This document shows, one piece after another, positions 1 through 11,849 of a stretch of DNA of 64,000 nt (position 1 is the stretch's first letter; the number at the start of each line of letters is the position of its first letter). The translations under genes were made by a program, and so were the position numbers. The notes beneath the pieces were generated by a model that was not told the origin of the DNA, did no database searches, and saw nothing but the letters and a program-made list of their open reading frames with translations. The stretch comes from Chlorophyllum brunneum (lineage: Eukaryota > Basidiomycota > Agaricomycetes > Agaricales > Agaricaceae). The DNA lies in contig OY756142.1 in assembly GCA_963576785.1 (NCBI GenBank), positions 372,001 to 436,000 of the forward strand, written 5' to 3'.

Positions 1-152
1 GAGGGCCTACGTATGTTCCCTTCTCATTATCTTTACGTCTTATCCTCTCACGACGCACTGTTTCAGCTACGTATACCACACCCGCTGGGTCAAGTTCGGT
101 GACGATGATCAGCGGTGTTCCGGTGGACAACCCGCCAGGCTACGAGAATTGA
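1..152 (+). CDS. possible 3' end of a gene cut by the window edge
   Basis: A plausible intron (donor GTATGT at 11, acceptor TTTCAG at 61-66) separates ten bases from a short terminal exon at 67-152 that ends in TGA. Spliced, it reads through to a tail ending VDNPPGYEN. No domain can be named from about 30 residues. A second frame through the same exon stays open to about 189, so even the frame is uncertain. If real, it converges on the GST gene. Low confidence. Confidence 0.25.
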   Translation, partial: GPTYVPFSLSLRLILSRRTVSATYTTPAGSSSVTMISGVPVDNPPGYEN

Positions 153-557
153 TGTATGTATCTGTATACCTAGCGTTTGTGAATCGATAATTTGTATCAA
201 GGACTCCATACTGTACTTTACTCATCCACGGGCTACTGTAACAACGAATCTGCTTTGGGTGCTTCACTCTGCGGCGGTTTAAGTTTGATAGAAGGCACTT
301 TCTGTTGGTCCCATGGGGCCTATTTGACACCCGAATTCTGACAGATAGCTGATCGTGGTCCAGTCATTCATCATGCATCTTGTATCAATGGTTAATCTGA
401 CGGTGCCCTAAAGGTGCCCTCACATGTGCAACAATAGTTCCTTCGTTACTTTACAACATACCAAAGACATGGATCAAGGCAAGCCCCTTCCACTGTTGAT
501 TGCATTCGCCACTTGACTAGTATTTGGACGATTAAAAGCATATCTATCGCGTCAAAG
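153..557. other. intergenic, nothing recognised
   Basis: About 400 bp between the possible gene end on the left and the stop codon of the GST on the right. The open frame on the minus strand (330 to 109) has no recognisable motif and no splice support. No repeat or RNA gene is visible. Confidence 0.5.
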
Positions 558-1682
558 TTACGAGCGGTCTTCCCAGACAACCTCTCCCACGTACCTTTCA
601 TAACTGTCCAAGTATAGATCATCAGTGCTGCAAGTTGCGACGAACGCTTGATGTGTGAATAATCGCTTCAACCAAGCATTGAATTTTTCTCCTTGAGGAA
701 GTTCAAACCCTTTGTAGTGTTTCAACACCAGTCGCGCCCTGTAGAGCCCTATCATAACATTGAACATTGTTAGTTCCCTGATGATTAGAAGATGGCGTAC
801 ACGGTGCGACCATGACGTCCGTCCAACCCAATTCTCCTCCTTCAATCCATAGACCAAGACCTTTACTCAGGGCCTGGCGTTCTCCTTCCCCCGAAACTCC
901 ACCTCCATTGAGTATTTCTCTCTCCGCTCTTTCGAGAAGGCCGACCAGCGTCTCAATCGCTTGATGAAATTCCTTACCAGTATTAATTTGAGTTTCCGTA
1001 TCTTGCGCTTGGAGGAACCGGTAAAATGCTGGAACTAGTGTACGATTGACATGATCGGTTTGTAATTTCACCAAGGCTCTAGCATCTGAAGATCGCTGAT
1101 TTATAGATTTACTCTGACAGATAACATGGGGTAGTGCGTACATGGATTTGTGGCTGGTGGAAGGAGTGATCGCCGAGTGGTGCTAGATGCCAGGCTAATT
1201 GATAACCATACGTTATTTCATATCATAATCAACCTTGTACAGGACGTACTCTTCGAGATACTCCATTATCACAGTACTCTCATTCAACGCCCGCGGGGGG
1301 CTGAATTTGTTAAATCTAAGCCCAGGAACGAGACCTTTAGGCGAAACTTCCAGAAGTTCCTTGGGTTTCTTGTATGGATCCACCTCATCTGCACAACAGG
1401 TGAAGAATCATCGGAAGCTGAGCCCTTGTGACTACTTACAATACTAAATGGTTATCAGCCCGTATATTTCGGCTTGATTGAATTCACAAAACGATTAAGT
1501 ACCTTGTATGGCACCCCTAGGAATTCAAATGCGACCCATACACGCTGGACGAATGGACAAAAACAACTACCAAATAACGTAATGTCTTCGTCCTTGTCTT
1601 GGCGGTTAACTGTGTTAAAAGCACCACCGGTGCATTGTGTGTGGTATGCTCTGCCTTTGTCTTCTTTTGTAATGTCTGGCAT
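558..1682 (-). CDS. glutathione S-transferase, five exons
   Basis: Cytosolic GST expected to conjugate glutathione to electrophiles or reduce disulphides. Exons on the minus strand: 1682-1503, 1383-1250, 1194-1142, 1085-803 and 738-558, which join in frame to 276 residues. The N-terminal thioredoxin-fold domain carries SCFCPFVQRVWVAFEFLGVPY (Cys-Pro-Phe active-site motif of omega/Ure2p-like GSTs), followed by DPYKKPKELLEVSPKGLVPG and the Glu-Ser glutathione-binding pair in ALNESTVIMEYLED. The helical C-terminal domain includes HVNRTLVPAFYRFLQAQ, GWTDVMVAP and RLVLKHYKGF. The start is the first ATG in frame before the GST fold. The acceptor of exon 2 could also lie five bases upstream, so one or two residues there are uncertain. 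Appears intact. Class assignment (omega-like) is an inference from the Cys motif. Confidence 0.85.
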
Positions 1683-2125
1683 GAGGGAATGGAATACAAG
1701 GTGATAGTGGTGAGGATGTATGAGAAGACACAGGACAAATAGGGGTGATTGATGACATCATCCACTACTCACGGCTTCCTGTTGACTCGGGGGATTTCGA
1801 CCATGCTGTACATGCCGTCCCATGCACGATTCAGCTTCCAGTTGCATAAACAAATTCCGGGTGCACTGAACCACTGACAGTTATGTGGGTAGTCCTTCAG
1901 TACTTCAGTTGTGGTGCTTGCGCCATGGGCACGGGCTCACTTCCTGGCTGGTCGCACCGTCAACCACTTAGATTATGGGCAGGTTTGATTTCTTCGCGGT
2001 GATATAGGATACACTCGAACGGCCCAAATCGAACAAACTCGCAAACTCCCTTATTTATCCACAGAAATCACGGCTGTCCCAAGTACCTAAGATATAGTGT
2101 GATCATTGGATTGACGGGCTCTTAC
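1683..2125. other. intergenic, GST upstream region
   Basis: This holds the 5' flank of the GST gene and the point where the cullin copy stops resembling cullins. I looked on the minus strand for the missing cullin exons and found none. A 31-bp open stretch after an acceptor at 2087 would add ten unrelated residues and a stop to the cullin copy. Confidence 0.5.
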
Positions 2126-3338
2126 CTGCGAGTTTTATATATTCCTCTACAGTCTTACGCAATGGTCCAAGGCTATCAGGGATGCGTGACAAAAGGATAT
2201 GCATCCGTCGTAGATGATCAACTTTGCCAGGGTCGAGCAGTGAATGGAAATGAACATTCTCCCACATCAGTTCAGAATGTGCACGAATGAGTGCATTCCC
2301 GCACTTGTTGGCGAGAGCGTTCTGTGTTTCTACATGTAAGTAAGGTCCAACACGTACCTCCTCTTCTCTCAAACGATCCTCCGCCTTCTTGAGATAGTCT
2401 GATAGTGTGCCGTTGATAAGAAATGCCTCCGATTCGGCCTTGTAGTAGTCTCCAGTTGCTTGGAGGAATGCATTCTCAAACTGTTCTTGATAAACATCAA
2501 GGCACTCCTTATCGAGGTTGGATTTGTCAAGACCGAGTGACACAAAAGAATCCACAACCTTTTTGACAAGGCCTTGATCGATCAGCTCGCCATCGCGTTG
2601 CTGAGTTATCAAGTCGAGGACACCTTTGGTCAACTTTGCGTTATCCCCTTGGACGTGTGGCAGAAAATGAGATTTCCACTGGACCAACGCAAGCTGGAAG
2701 TAGGTCAAACCGGAGTAGGAGCTTGAATTTGGCGCAAAGAACGCACCTTATATATCGGGTACACGGATTTACGGCCTTCGAAGTATGAAACTTTCACCCA
2801 ATAAGCGTTAAGCTCTCTAGACAGCCGGTGGACGATACGAGCTCCATTCGTATATCTGCCCCACTCCGCTGCGTAATATCGCAGGAGGTCAATATTCTGT
2901 AGGCTCTTTGACTTCTAATCGCGCTTTGAGGTTCAGTTTAGATCATTAATGAAGATCAATAGACCCACCTCTAATATAGGCTGAAGGTGTTGAACAAAAT
3001 AGTCAGAGAGCTTTCTGTAAAGTTCTAATCATATCCAGCGAGAGAAGTTCACGGCGTTGTTGGAGGACGTGATGATACATACCTTCTGCGTGCGGGTATA
3101 AGGCATACGTAGTATGCGTCTGCTTTAGGAGACTATCTGTTCCTGATATCATCCTGTGAGATCTACAACAGTTGTAGATTGTTGTATAGAGGTTTGCGTA
3201 GCCCGCGAAGGAAAGATCCTGTCCGGACATGATATAGTCAAAGCCGCTCTTGAGATATGCCCAAATATGTTCGAAGTCTTCCGCAATACTCGGCATATTC
3301 GAAAACTGTAATTTGAGGGCTGGGGTATTCTGTGACAT
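2126..3338 (-). pseudogene. truncated cullin-1 copy, N-terminal half only
   Basis: Cullin-1 is the scaffold of SCF ubiquitin ligases: the N-terminal repeats bind SKP1/F-box proteins and the C-terminal half binds RBX1 and NEDD8. Here four exons (3338-3083, 3024-2969, 2896-2747, 2693-2126) with clean GT-AG junctions encode about 340 residues matching only the N-terminal cullin repeats: DFEHIWAYLKSGFDYIM, LYRKLSDYFVQHL, LLRYYAAEWGRYTNGARIV, IYKLALVQW and YLKKAEDRLREEEVRV. The last exon ends at a good donor (GTAAGA at 2125) and no cullin sequence follows before the GST gene. The RBX1-binding and neddylation domains are therefore missing. The start may be MSQ at 3338 or MPSI at 3296. Frame and splice sites of what remains are undamaged, so it is either a recent truncation or an expressed N-terminal fragment. 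A full cullin-1 must lie elsewhere in the genome. Confidence 0.75.
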
Positions 3339-3769
3339 GGATGGGATTTGGGGAAACCGTAGGGGCGCCTTATTCTCTACCGTAATCGGCCCTAGTTGCT
3401 CATGTTCTAAAGTAATATTAATTAAACCCTGAGCGCTGGGGTCTGGTGGGCGGCTGATATACAAATGGTAATGGGGGGGTCGTTTGTATACACGGTCACA
3501 TGCGTCTTAGTAGTGGGTGCACTTGCAGCGTGTTGTGAGTGCTGATCTCCGAAACCAACCAACCCGCTGGTCACCATGGATTATAGACGACTACCATCGC
3601 TGGTCTTCTCGCTAAATGTGCTTGGCAGCTTCGATTGTGAGGGCCGGTTGTCGGGCCGTTCATGTTACTCAGACCACGCCTGAGCCAGCAGGCTTCCGCG
3701 CCTCCTTTGAGCGTTAGGCAATTCCTTCTCTTTCCAGTCTCTATTTTGGCACTAATCGACAAGCAGGAC
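3339..3769. other. intergenic between cullin copy (-) and NACHT copy A (+)
   Basis: The divergent 5' flank of both genes. The last 50 bases before the NACHT start (TTGGCACTAATC..AAGCAG) resemble the bases before the start of copies B and E, so this is the ancestral NACHT leader. No other feature is recognised. Confidence 0.5.
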
Positions 3770-6007
3770 ATGTATCTTTCACGGGATGTGCGGTGGATGC
3801 AGGAGGCCGTGGGAGGTTTCTTTGAGGGAGCCCAAAATTTCATGGTAAAAGATTCGAACTTCGTGGTTTACAGTGCTCACGCCGGTGATGACTGTGAGTC
3901 TAGTTTGACCTAACTATACTTGAGAACCTTCCCTTGATTCAGCACAAAACAGTCATGAAAGAGCTCGCCACTCATACGATCGAGGGGGCTGAATTCGACT
4001 CCTCCAAACGTTTCCCACCTCCTCAGTGCCATCCTGGAACACGCAAGAGCATCATCGGACGAATCCAATTCTGGCTTCATAACCTGTGTCGTACCAGAAG
4101 AATGCTGTGGCTCGTCGGTTCCGCTGGAGCGGGCAAGTCCGCAATAATGCAGACCCTCGCTGAGCTCGAGTCCAGGGCCGTGCTTCTTGTCTCGCTCTTC
4201 TTCTCTGCTCCAAATGGACGCAACGACTCTACTAAAGTCATAGTCACTCTCGCCTATCAAATTGCCGCCCAATGCCCACCATACCGTGATTTTGTCCGCA
4301 ACAAGATAATAAATAACCCAAAGCTACCAGAAAAATCGATCATCGCTCAGTTCAAAGAATTCATCGTCGAGCCATTCGTTCAGAGATGCATTTATCGGGT
4401 GGGTCCTCCACTCTTGATGATACTCGATGGTCTTGATGAATGCGAGGGCGCACGAGAGCAATGTACGATCCTCGGGCTCATATTATTCTTCACTATCACC
4501 TATCCGACAGCCCCTCTTCTCTGGATTGTTGCCAGACGACCAGAAGCTCACATTACGAGGTTTCTTTCGCGTTCGACAGTGGCGTCCAGCTATGACAAGG
4601 AAGAGTGCCGGGACGTTGAACATTTCCTCCGGGTTGAATTTGAGAGGATTCGAAGTGTATATCCGGTTACAGCCGTCTATCGTCCGAGATGGCCCCTCGA
4701 GAGTGATTTAACCAAGGTTGCTGCGGCTGGCCTAGGACACTTTGCTTATGCGTCTACCGTAATACGTTTTGTTGAAGATCCAGTACAGCGAAAACCAATA
4801 AGCCAGTTCGCGAAGGTTCTGGATGTGATTGACAAGGCTCCTTGCGCGGACGGCCAAGTGATGGCTCAGCTGGATGCGCTCTATGATCACCTACTTTCTC
4901 AGATTCCTATTGATACACTGCCTGACGCAAAGCATATTCTGCCCTACATGATCCATCTGCGGTCGTGGGACGTTCCCCGCTCCTTTGCCATCACCTGCAA
5001 CTGGCTAGGGATGGCTCCAGATGTTGGGTATAGTGCACTTGAGTGGCTCCATTCAATTTTCGATGTTCCCCAACCCGACAAGGCCGAAGAGAATCACCTT
5101 TTATCACAAATCGTGCGAGGATTACCTCCGTAACACCGACAAGTCAGGCATGCTTTCCCTGGCCGATGAAAAGAAGCGAAACATACAGAGGGCATTGAGG
5201 ATTCTGAAGGATATACGCAGATGTGAGTCTGTAACCCGGCGTGTGGAATTTCCACTAAGCAGTCGCCAAACCAGACGAGTCACCTGGTTCGGACACACTG
5301 GCGCACCTCGCTCTGTGTTGGCCGCCACGCGACTCATCGGCAGCCGCACGACTGACCCTTTACAGTATGATATTGAGTGCCCTGAGCTCCCTCTCACTAA
5401 AATCGTTGGTCTGCGTCTCGCTCCCCGACGTTGTTCACGCTCTGGGGGTGATGGACGTGTCCTGGATAAGCGGGAGTGCGTTGAGAGTGTGTTTCGTGAG
5501 AATGTTCCCTGCCCTCACCCTCACACCAAGCCCGCTGATACAGACTTCGTTAATCCAGGACGACGACTCTGAGGTCACATCCACCCCCCGAGGGCGGGGG
5601 GGTGATTCAAGACATACCGGTCGGAGTACTCGATCTGCATCAGATCAGTAATCTCTTGCAATATGGACATTCTCCTGTGGTTAGAATTAATATCATTTGG
5701 TTGATGCGAGGTATGCGAGGTCGCTAACGGGAATGTTGTATTGTAGTGTTCTCATGACAAAGCGAGGTGCAGAGATCCAGAGGTGGAGTGTGCCTCGGTG
5801 GTTGACTTGGAAAATCTGCGGAGAACACGCGTTGCAATGAAACTGAGGGATGCACAAGCATACTTCCCAGGTGAACTCGTCACGATTTTTTACGGAAATG
5901 AACGTCGTGTAGCATGGTTACAACTTAGAAATATCGCGCTCGACGATGAGAAGGGATGGATATATTACGTCCGCTGTGACCTTGGATCACCTAAAAGGTG
6001 GTCCTGA
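3770..6007 (+). pseudogene. NACHT (NLR-like STAND) gene, copy A, frameshifted
   Basis: STAND NTPases with a NACHT domain act in fungi as self/non-self sensors. Exon 1 (3770-3893) encodes the short N-terminal motif GGFFEGAQNFMVKDSNF. Exon 2 (3953-5222) carries GAEFDSSKRFPPPQCHPGTR, Walker A GSAGAGKSA, Walker B LLMILDGLDE and a winged-helix/helical region. Near 5090 the copy is 5 nt shorter than copies D and E, so the frame ends with GLPP at 5133 while the next frame continues with FYHKSCEDYLRN. The family's later exons follow: the SLPDVVHAL segment (about 5365-5500, degraded) and the well-kept C-terminal exon 5773-6007 with GELVTIFYGNERRVAWLQL. Copies D and B lack this frameshift. Copy A alone has no CDC7 remnant after it; MCD4 follows, convergent at 166 bp. 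It may produce a truncated NACHT-only protein. Confidence 0.8.
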
Positions 6008-6172
6008 CGGCCTGCTTTTGTATTCATACGATACGGTTCTGGACAAGTGCAACGAAAGGTGCGCTAAGAGTTGTGTCGATGTTGATATTAAAAGCGGTCA
6101 GCTGATCGACGCCTAGGTCATATAATCTTATATTCTCTTTCCGTGCGCTACGCAGCAAAAGGGGCCCATCAT

Positions 6173-9100
6173 CTAGAGTGCAAGGCTGCCATGTGTGATA
6201 CCGTTTTGGAAATCCGTCTCGACTGTGCCTTTCATCACCCACTCCCCCAACACACTCATCCCAACCGAGAACAAGAACAACAATGAACTCATGAAGAAAA
6301 ACGTCAGGGATTCGCTGATCTGCAACCAAGATCCCGTATCGCGGACTCGGTAGAAGAACATCAGTGTCACCACTACATATCGTCAGCTTGTTATAGCTTA
6401 AATGGAGGGGGGACAAGGGAAAGATAATGCTTACCATCACTCATGCACATAGAGACCAAGAGGATGGAGAACGGGGGTAGCTGCAGAGCGTGGTTGAGAT
6501 ATGCGAGTAAGATTGAAAGTATGACGTATGGTGCAAGCACTTTGTACAACTTCATCATGGATAGGTCAGTTGTCAAGTGCAGTCGGAGAGTAAGTAGACT
6601 CACGAGCAGCGTTGCCATCGAGAACGGACTAAAGACAGGTATAAGACGAATTATAGGTTCAGGATAGAATGATCTGATTTTCCCTGTCAGTATTCCGGGC
6701 TCGAGAGGTTGAACGAATGACCCACGCTATCGATGCCACACTGAACAATGCCAAAGTCAGTCGGTCAAAAATAGAACAGTCCCTCGGACACTTACCTTCC
6801 AATCCCGAAGAAACCTAAATGTACGAAAAACAGATAAGCAAGTGCAAGCCGTACATCGCGCATACCAAACACGTATTTAACACTCTTCCCCCGACTCAAC
6901 ATCTTCAGTTCTCCATTGACTCGATCGATTTTTCCTCCAATCTTTCCTTTCTCCTTCTGTGAATTCGTGCTGAGGATAGGAGGATACTTCGCGATCTTCT
7001 CAGAGACAACCCAACGGAGTAAAATCGCAGAGTATGTGACGAACAACAAACCCTCGACACTAATTGAGAGGATGATGAAACAAGGACCAATGCCAAGGAA
7101 GTACATAAGAAATTTGGATGATGTGGTATGATGTGGTGTGGTCAAGATACAGGGAAGTATAGATGGGACAGCTAACAAACGGTTAGATCATGACGAGTAT
7201 CTGGACAGAGGAATGATCTCACTTAGTAAGATCCAGCTGAGATACCTTACGACGAACGGTAGGCCAAGTTTCCATCGAAGACTAAGGGAGGAATAGGTTG
7301 TTGTCATCGTAATCCCAAGCACAGCTAGTCCCTGTGAAGGCAACGTCATTGCTAGGTATTACTACCAACGCAAATTTGGGACGAATATACCTGTAAGTTG
7401 TACCCCCACTTCAACCTCTCTCTCGTCCCCTTCCCGAACTCGCGTTCGACTTCTCTCAATACAAGTGGTTGAGCGTATTTGGCGACAGCCATGATCACAA
7501 CTCCACCCATCGCACTGTATGAGAATGAAGACACAGTTAGAGAAATCAATGGACTTGCAACCAAAGACTCACATGAGGAATGTATTCTCACTCTTACCAA
7601 CAGGGATTAGGGCGAAAACCGCGCACAATCCAGACAGGATGTGCCATGCCACAGGTAATCGTGGTGCCAAACCACGCAGGTGTGTGCTTCCGTTCTCTTC
7701 CCAAAACCAGTTATTGGAGACTAATAGACAGCCTAATGGCCACATCACCGGATGCGTATACCCCATCTTTCAAAACCATCTATCAGTCAATGAACAGGAT
7801 AAAAGGAGAAAACATACCGCGATTGCTTGTAGCGCACCAACAGTGAATGCCAGGTGAACCAAAGTGGATTTTAGCCCTCCCACAACATGTGTTTTGACGA
7901 GATTTGTAGACAAATATGGAATACCCTGTCGCAAGAACTGGAACCAGAAGTACGCTGGGAATGAGACGTAGAGGTAATAGCTCCGAGGTGATTGTTGCAC
8001 GAAGAACATGAACCAGCACGCAATTGCAGTGATTGGGGGAATGAAGCATATGGCGCCAGCGTTACAAATAAATGAAGGCTGGTCGAGAGGACGGAGTATG
8101 TGTAATGATGCATAGAGCATCCATCCCGTGTATGCGAATGTAACAACAATGCCAAGGAGCGTACGATCGTACGTTTGTAGGTAGTGGAGGCCTTCAAGGG
8201 CTTCTTGAATGAGAGTATACGAGGCACGTCGGGCGCCGTCCCATTGCGAAATGTCAATGAGAGATTGTATTTGTTCGAGTTCCTGAAGACGTCGAGGAGT
8301 GGATCCCGATTCCAGTGGCGCATAAGACTTGTACAGTAGTGTGTGGGCTTTCTTCAATTCTGCACCCACCAGCATCAAAGCTAGCTGGGAAAGAGGACAA
8401 ACGACCCACCATGCTTGACCCTATACTGCTCTAAGACCATCCTCGCATTAACCAGCGCCGCCTGTGCCAATGTCCGCTCTCCACCCTTCGGATCCAGATA
8501 TCCATGCCGATCTGGATCAACATCCGGTAGAACACCTACAGAGTTCACAGGCCACGAGGTTCCGATAAGCGTGGACATGAGCGTTGCAATATCTGCTTGT
8601 TCGACGTCGTGTCTATACAGATGCTCAAGATCCCATGGTGTTGAGTATTCATCGTGAGATGAGGGGTTTGTGTTTGGTAAAGGCCCACGAATACCCTTGC
8701 CCCATGCGATGAGCGGTGTCCGTGTGCAATCGGGGTCTGGTTATGTCCATGAGCGGGAGATTAGCACAAGAGATAGCAGAGAGTGCATACGACCATCGCC
8801 ATGGTTCCCAGTTGCTGACATCCCATGGTCAGCAGTGAAGATGTAACTTGTTTCGTCGTCCTGATAGAAGTCTTGCATCAGTTCTTCGGTACGTTTAACC
8901 ATCACATCAACCATTTGGATGTTATTCATGTATTCGGACGAATGAGGTCGGTATGCATGTCCGGTAGTGTCTGGGCTGAGAAGATGGAGGAAGAACACGA
9001 CTTTGCCCGACTGCAACTTTGCATTGAGTGCAGGATCAGTAGTTGCGTTGCGCAACAGTGTCTCGACCTGGTCAAGGACCCACCAGTCGAGGTCAACAGC

Positions 9101-9819
9101 GTCTAGTGAATACGTCAATTGTGGTGTCGAACCAACACGGTAAAAGGTGCACCCTTAGTGTAATCCTGCTCTTCTACATCGTACGACCATTCGTGTACTC
9201 TCCCGGGCTCTGCACCTCTTGTAAACATGGCTAGGATGTCCGGCGAACCAAAGGAAAAGGTTGCGCTAGATTGGTTGAACACGGAGTCAAAGTCCACAGG
9301 ATTTGTGCTCCATCCCTGCAAATGGTTCAGTCAGCTATCCATTGCTCCCAAGTAAATTCACATACTTTCGTCACAGTGGACACGTCTTCGTATACCCCAC
9401 CAATGATAGCGGCATGTCCTGGTCGACTCTCTGTCGGCACCCGAGTATGTGAAATCCCGAACGCCCCACGGGTCTCCATGATAGATCTCAGGTATGGAGC
9501 CACGGTCCTCGGGGAGTTCTTGATCTTTGGAAACGGGTTCTTGTTGAACAGGAGGTCAGCTCGTAAACCGTCACCTAAACATGAGATCGACACCTTTTTC
9601 TAGCAAGAGTAAATTCGGAGACATACCAATAATTAGGACCAACCTTTTGGCTTCGGCCTGCTCTAGTTTGAAACTCTCCATTCCATGAACGATAAGGCTC
9701 GTGAAATAACGGTCAAACACCGAGCCAATGAATACCAGGTGGAAGAGGAGGCCAATAAACAGCAGTCTACCAACGCTGTAATTGGTGGGGGTTGCACCTT
9801 CGTGCGCAGCTTGGGACAT
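6173..9819 (-). CDS. MCD4: GPI ethanolamine phosphate transferase 1 (Mcd4/PIG-N)
   Basis: ER membrane enzyme that transfers ethanolamine phosphate from phosphatidylethanolamine to the first mannose of the GPI precursor. It starts at 9819 with a cytosolic tail and first membrane segment (LLFIGLLFHLVFIGSVFD). The luminal alkaline-phosphatase-like domain follows: LVLIIGDGLRADLLF, ISHTRVPTESRPGHAAI, FDSVFNQSSATFSFGSPDI and the metal-binding FTADHGMSATGNHGDG. Exons I could place: 9819-9627, 9574-9366, 9315-9153, 9102-8791, 8736-8410, 8380-7818, then a GYTHPVMWPLG exon near 7766-7610 and several more. These encode the multi-pass PigN domain ending with WLQISESLTFFFMSSLLF and a stop at 6173. Exon limits downstream of 7600 were not resolved. 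No lesion was seen. Single-copy housekeeping gene. Confidence 0.9.
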
Positions 9820-10227
9820 GGTTCAGTTCCTGAAACCTCGCGTACCTGGTAGTGCCATGAGTTTATTACATTGTCGGGATGGGAAGATACTGACCAACTT
9901 AGCTCGAAATTTGGGCGGAGGAACGTGTGTGGGGTCACACGACCCGACCTCCGACCTCCGGCACAACTTCTTGGTCAACTGTTCATTTCCAGCTCAGATC
10001 TTTTGGGGATTGAACAGTGTCCTAGCCTCGGTTGGGCGGGAGAGGGCTGAATCGATCGTGGGTTTCTGTTCTGGAAAAAAAAGGTAAGGATTGAGTGGAC
10101 CCAAATATGCATGCAATGCCAAACCACCTTATACGAACTGTTACCTGAATCTGTCCAACGATTAGCACTTCGGTCCGTACGTACCGCGACAAATACTGAT
10201 CGCTTGAGCACTCAAGCGCCGACGCGC
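9820..10227. other. intergenic, MCD4 upstream region
   Basis: About 400 bp between the MCD4 start codon and the duplicated fragment at 10228. It should hold the MCD4 promoter and leader. A short direct repeat (GACCTCCGACCTCCG) lies near 9945. No gene is recognised. Confidence 0.45.
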
Positions 10228-10302
10228 CAATGGTTCATCCAGCGCACATGTCTCTTGAATTCTCTACATTCCTAATAGACTATCCAGCACGAGAGACAAA
10301 CT
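10228..10302 (+). repeat. duplicated 5' end of the DnaJC28-like gene
   Basis: About 75 bp closely match the start region of the gene at 13107: TCATCCAGCG.ACATGTCTC, TGAATTCTCTA and ATAGACTATCCAGCAC occur in the same order in both, at 10234-10290 and 13123-13190. This copy has two small gaps and leads directly into NACHT relic sequence, so it is a fusion point and not a gene. Confidence 0.75.
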
Positions 10303-10665
10303 CACGATTCGGGATCACAGTAGATCATGTTCAAGTTAGAGAACACGGCGTCATGTGGAAGAATGGTCGACCCCGAAAAGGGTTCATGCAATACAGCTGG
10401 CCTTCTGTGGGTAGAGTTAATGCTACTTCGTCGACGTAAGGTCGCTAATGGGAATATTGTACAGTAGTACCAGATTCCCGGTGGTCTTCTTAGACCTTCA
10501 GCGCATGCTGTCGAAACAGGAACAGACACAAGCACATTCTCCGAATGAGCTTGTGAGAAATCTTTACTGAAACCAACGCCGCCTAGCGTTGTTGCAGCTC
10601 CCGCCCGACGGTGAGAGAGCGTGGATAAGTTACGTCCGCTGCGAACTTGAGCTACCGCCAAGGAG
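10303..10665 (+). pseudogene. NACHT relic F, last two exons only
   Basis: The first part reads VREHGV, matching the QLREHGV exon of copies B and D. After an intron-like gap with the family's GTCGCTAATGGGAAT..GTACAGTAG pattern comes the C-terminal exon, recognisable as AHSPNELVRNLY, stop, NQRR, LLQL and ERAWISYVRCEL. It contains an in-frame stop, and the NACHT domain is absent. It is followed tail-to-tail by a CDC7 remnant, as in the other units. Confidence 0.7.
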
Positions 10666-10744
10666 TCCTGGCCCCTGATGTCGTGAATCTCAGTCCGACT
10701 GTACATAGACTAATGACCAGATGCTTACTGCTGCAACCGTAATG

Positions 10745-11553
10745 CCCTCAAACCCGCGGAAACCCACAAGGCTCCCCCCAGTCCCAATATTCTCTTCAGG
10801 CTTGAAACCCTTCCTCACCTCCGTCTCCACACCCCCACACCTACACCCACATCCCATCGTCACCACACCCTCACCCCGACATCCGTGTCAACCACCGCAC
10901 CACCCCTCAAATATCACCTTCCGCAAACACCCCTACCAACTTCACGCGGTACAGGTCTATCGTCGTCGGGTACGGTACCACCCTTAGGTTCAACTGTGAT
11001 GAGTGGATGAGTCAAAACCAACGATACACTTGATGAATTCGGGATGGAGGAGCTGTTCGAGTATGATTACGTTGGTGCCGGCCTCGAGTCAGTTGGGCGA
11101 GGCTTGTCGGGGAGGAAGCTCCTGAGATATTCCCGCCGTCAGCGAGGATAACAAAGGGTTGGTGGTCACCTCAATTTATATCATGTCATGTCGGTAGGTG
11201 CAACGCTTTCTTGGCTTTGTCCCGCAGTTATGTAGGGTATGCTGGATTACTGAAGGGACAGTGACATGGGTTTGGTTCCTGTGGTTTGTAAATGTCAAAA
11301 ATTTACTTCGTAATGACAGAAGTATTTTTCCCAGCGCAGGCGGTACATTTGAGAGGAACAGTCGATCTTGGGCGCTGTTTTGGCGTTGATTTGGCGTTGA
11401 TTCCTCATGGAACGTGGACCTCTCTTGACCATAATCAGACCCCTTGCATACTCACCTCCATTTTTTGTTGGTTCAGTATCCGTTGCCTCGCCTTCTGCGT
11501 TCCACCCGAAAATCTGTCATTCGCGACGCAGGGGAGACGAGGCTTGCAGAGCG
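10745..11553 (-). pseudogene. CDC7 relic F (C-terminal half, antisense)
   Basis: On the minus strand this matches the last exons of CDC7 (24360-25080). From the plus strand, ACAAGGCTCCCCCCAGTCCC and ACACCTACACCCACATCCCA correspond to the reverse complement of the CDC7 tail, GGGATGGAGGAGCTGTTCGA at 11041 corresponds to 24780, and GGAGACGAGGCTTGCAGAGC at 11530 corresponds to 24395. Many small gaps break the frame. The proline-rich frame 10721-10987 on the plus strand is only the shadow of this relic. Confidence 0.75.
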
Positions 11554-11849
11554 CACTACCGGTTAAGGTATTTGTCTTATTGATCTTGCTTGTGGGCCCA
11601 ACCTCGCCGTTGCTTATATTCTCGTCAGGTATGTCGGACTGCCACCTGGATCTATATGCCCATGAATATGATGGACTCCATCTGACTCTAATCCGTTATT
11701 TGTCACTCATGTTCATGTCTGTGCTGATTAGTGTCATATGCCGCGCCACACAGTACCCAAGCATATAATAGTAAGTCGACCCTCAGTGGACAATTCAATT
11801 CTTCCTTCGACACTATCTTTCGCCGCACGTACACTTTGACCGGGCAATC
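11554..11849. other. upstream region of the hypothetical gene
   Basis: No coding sequence is recognised. A CT-rich stretch (CAATTCTTCCTTCGACACTA, 11792-11811) lies just before the ATG at 11850, as is common at basidiomycete transcription starts. Confidence 0.35.

Noticed and set aside
109..330. 73-residue open frame, minus strand
   Set aside because: No motif, no splice signals, and it overlaps a better-supported gene end on the other strand.
10721..10987. Proline/histidine-rich open frame on the plus strand
   Set aside because: It is the antisense shadow of the CDC7 tail; the same shadow appears at 24795-25118 and 43563-43952.
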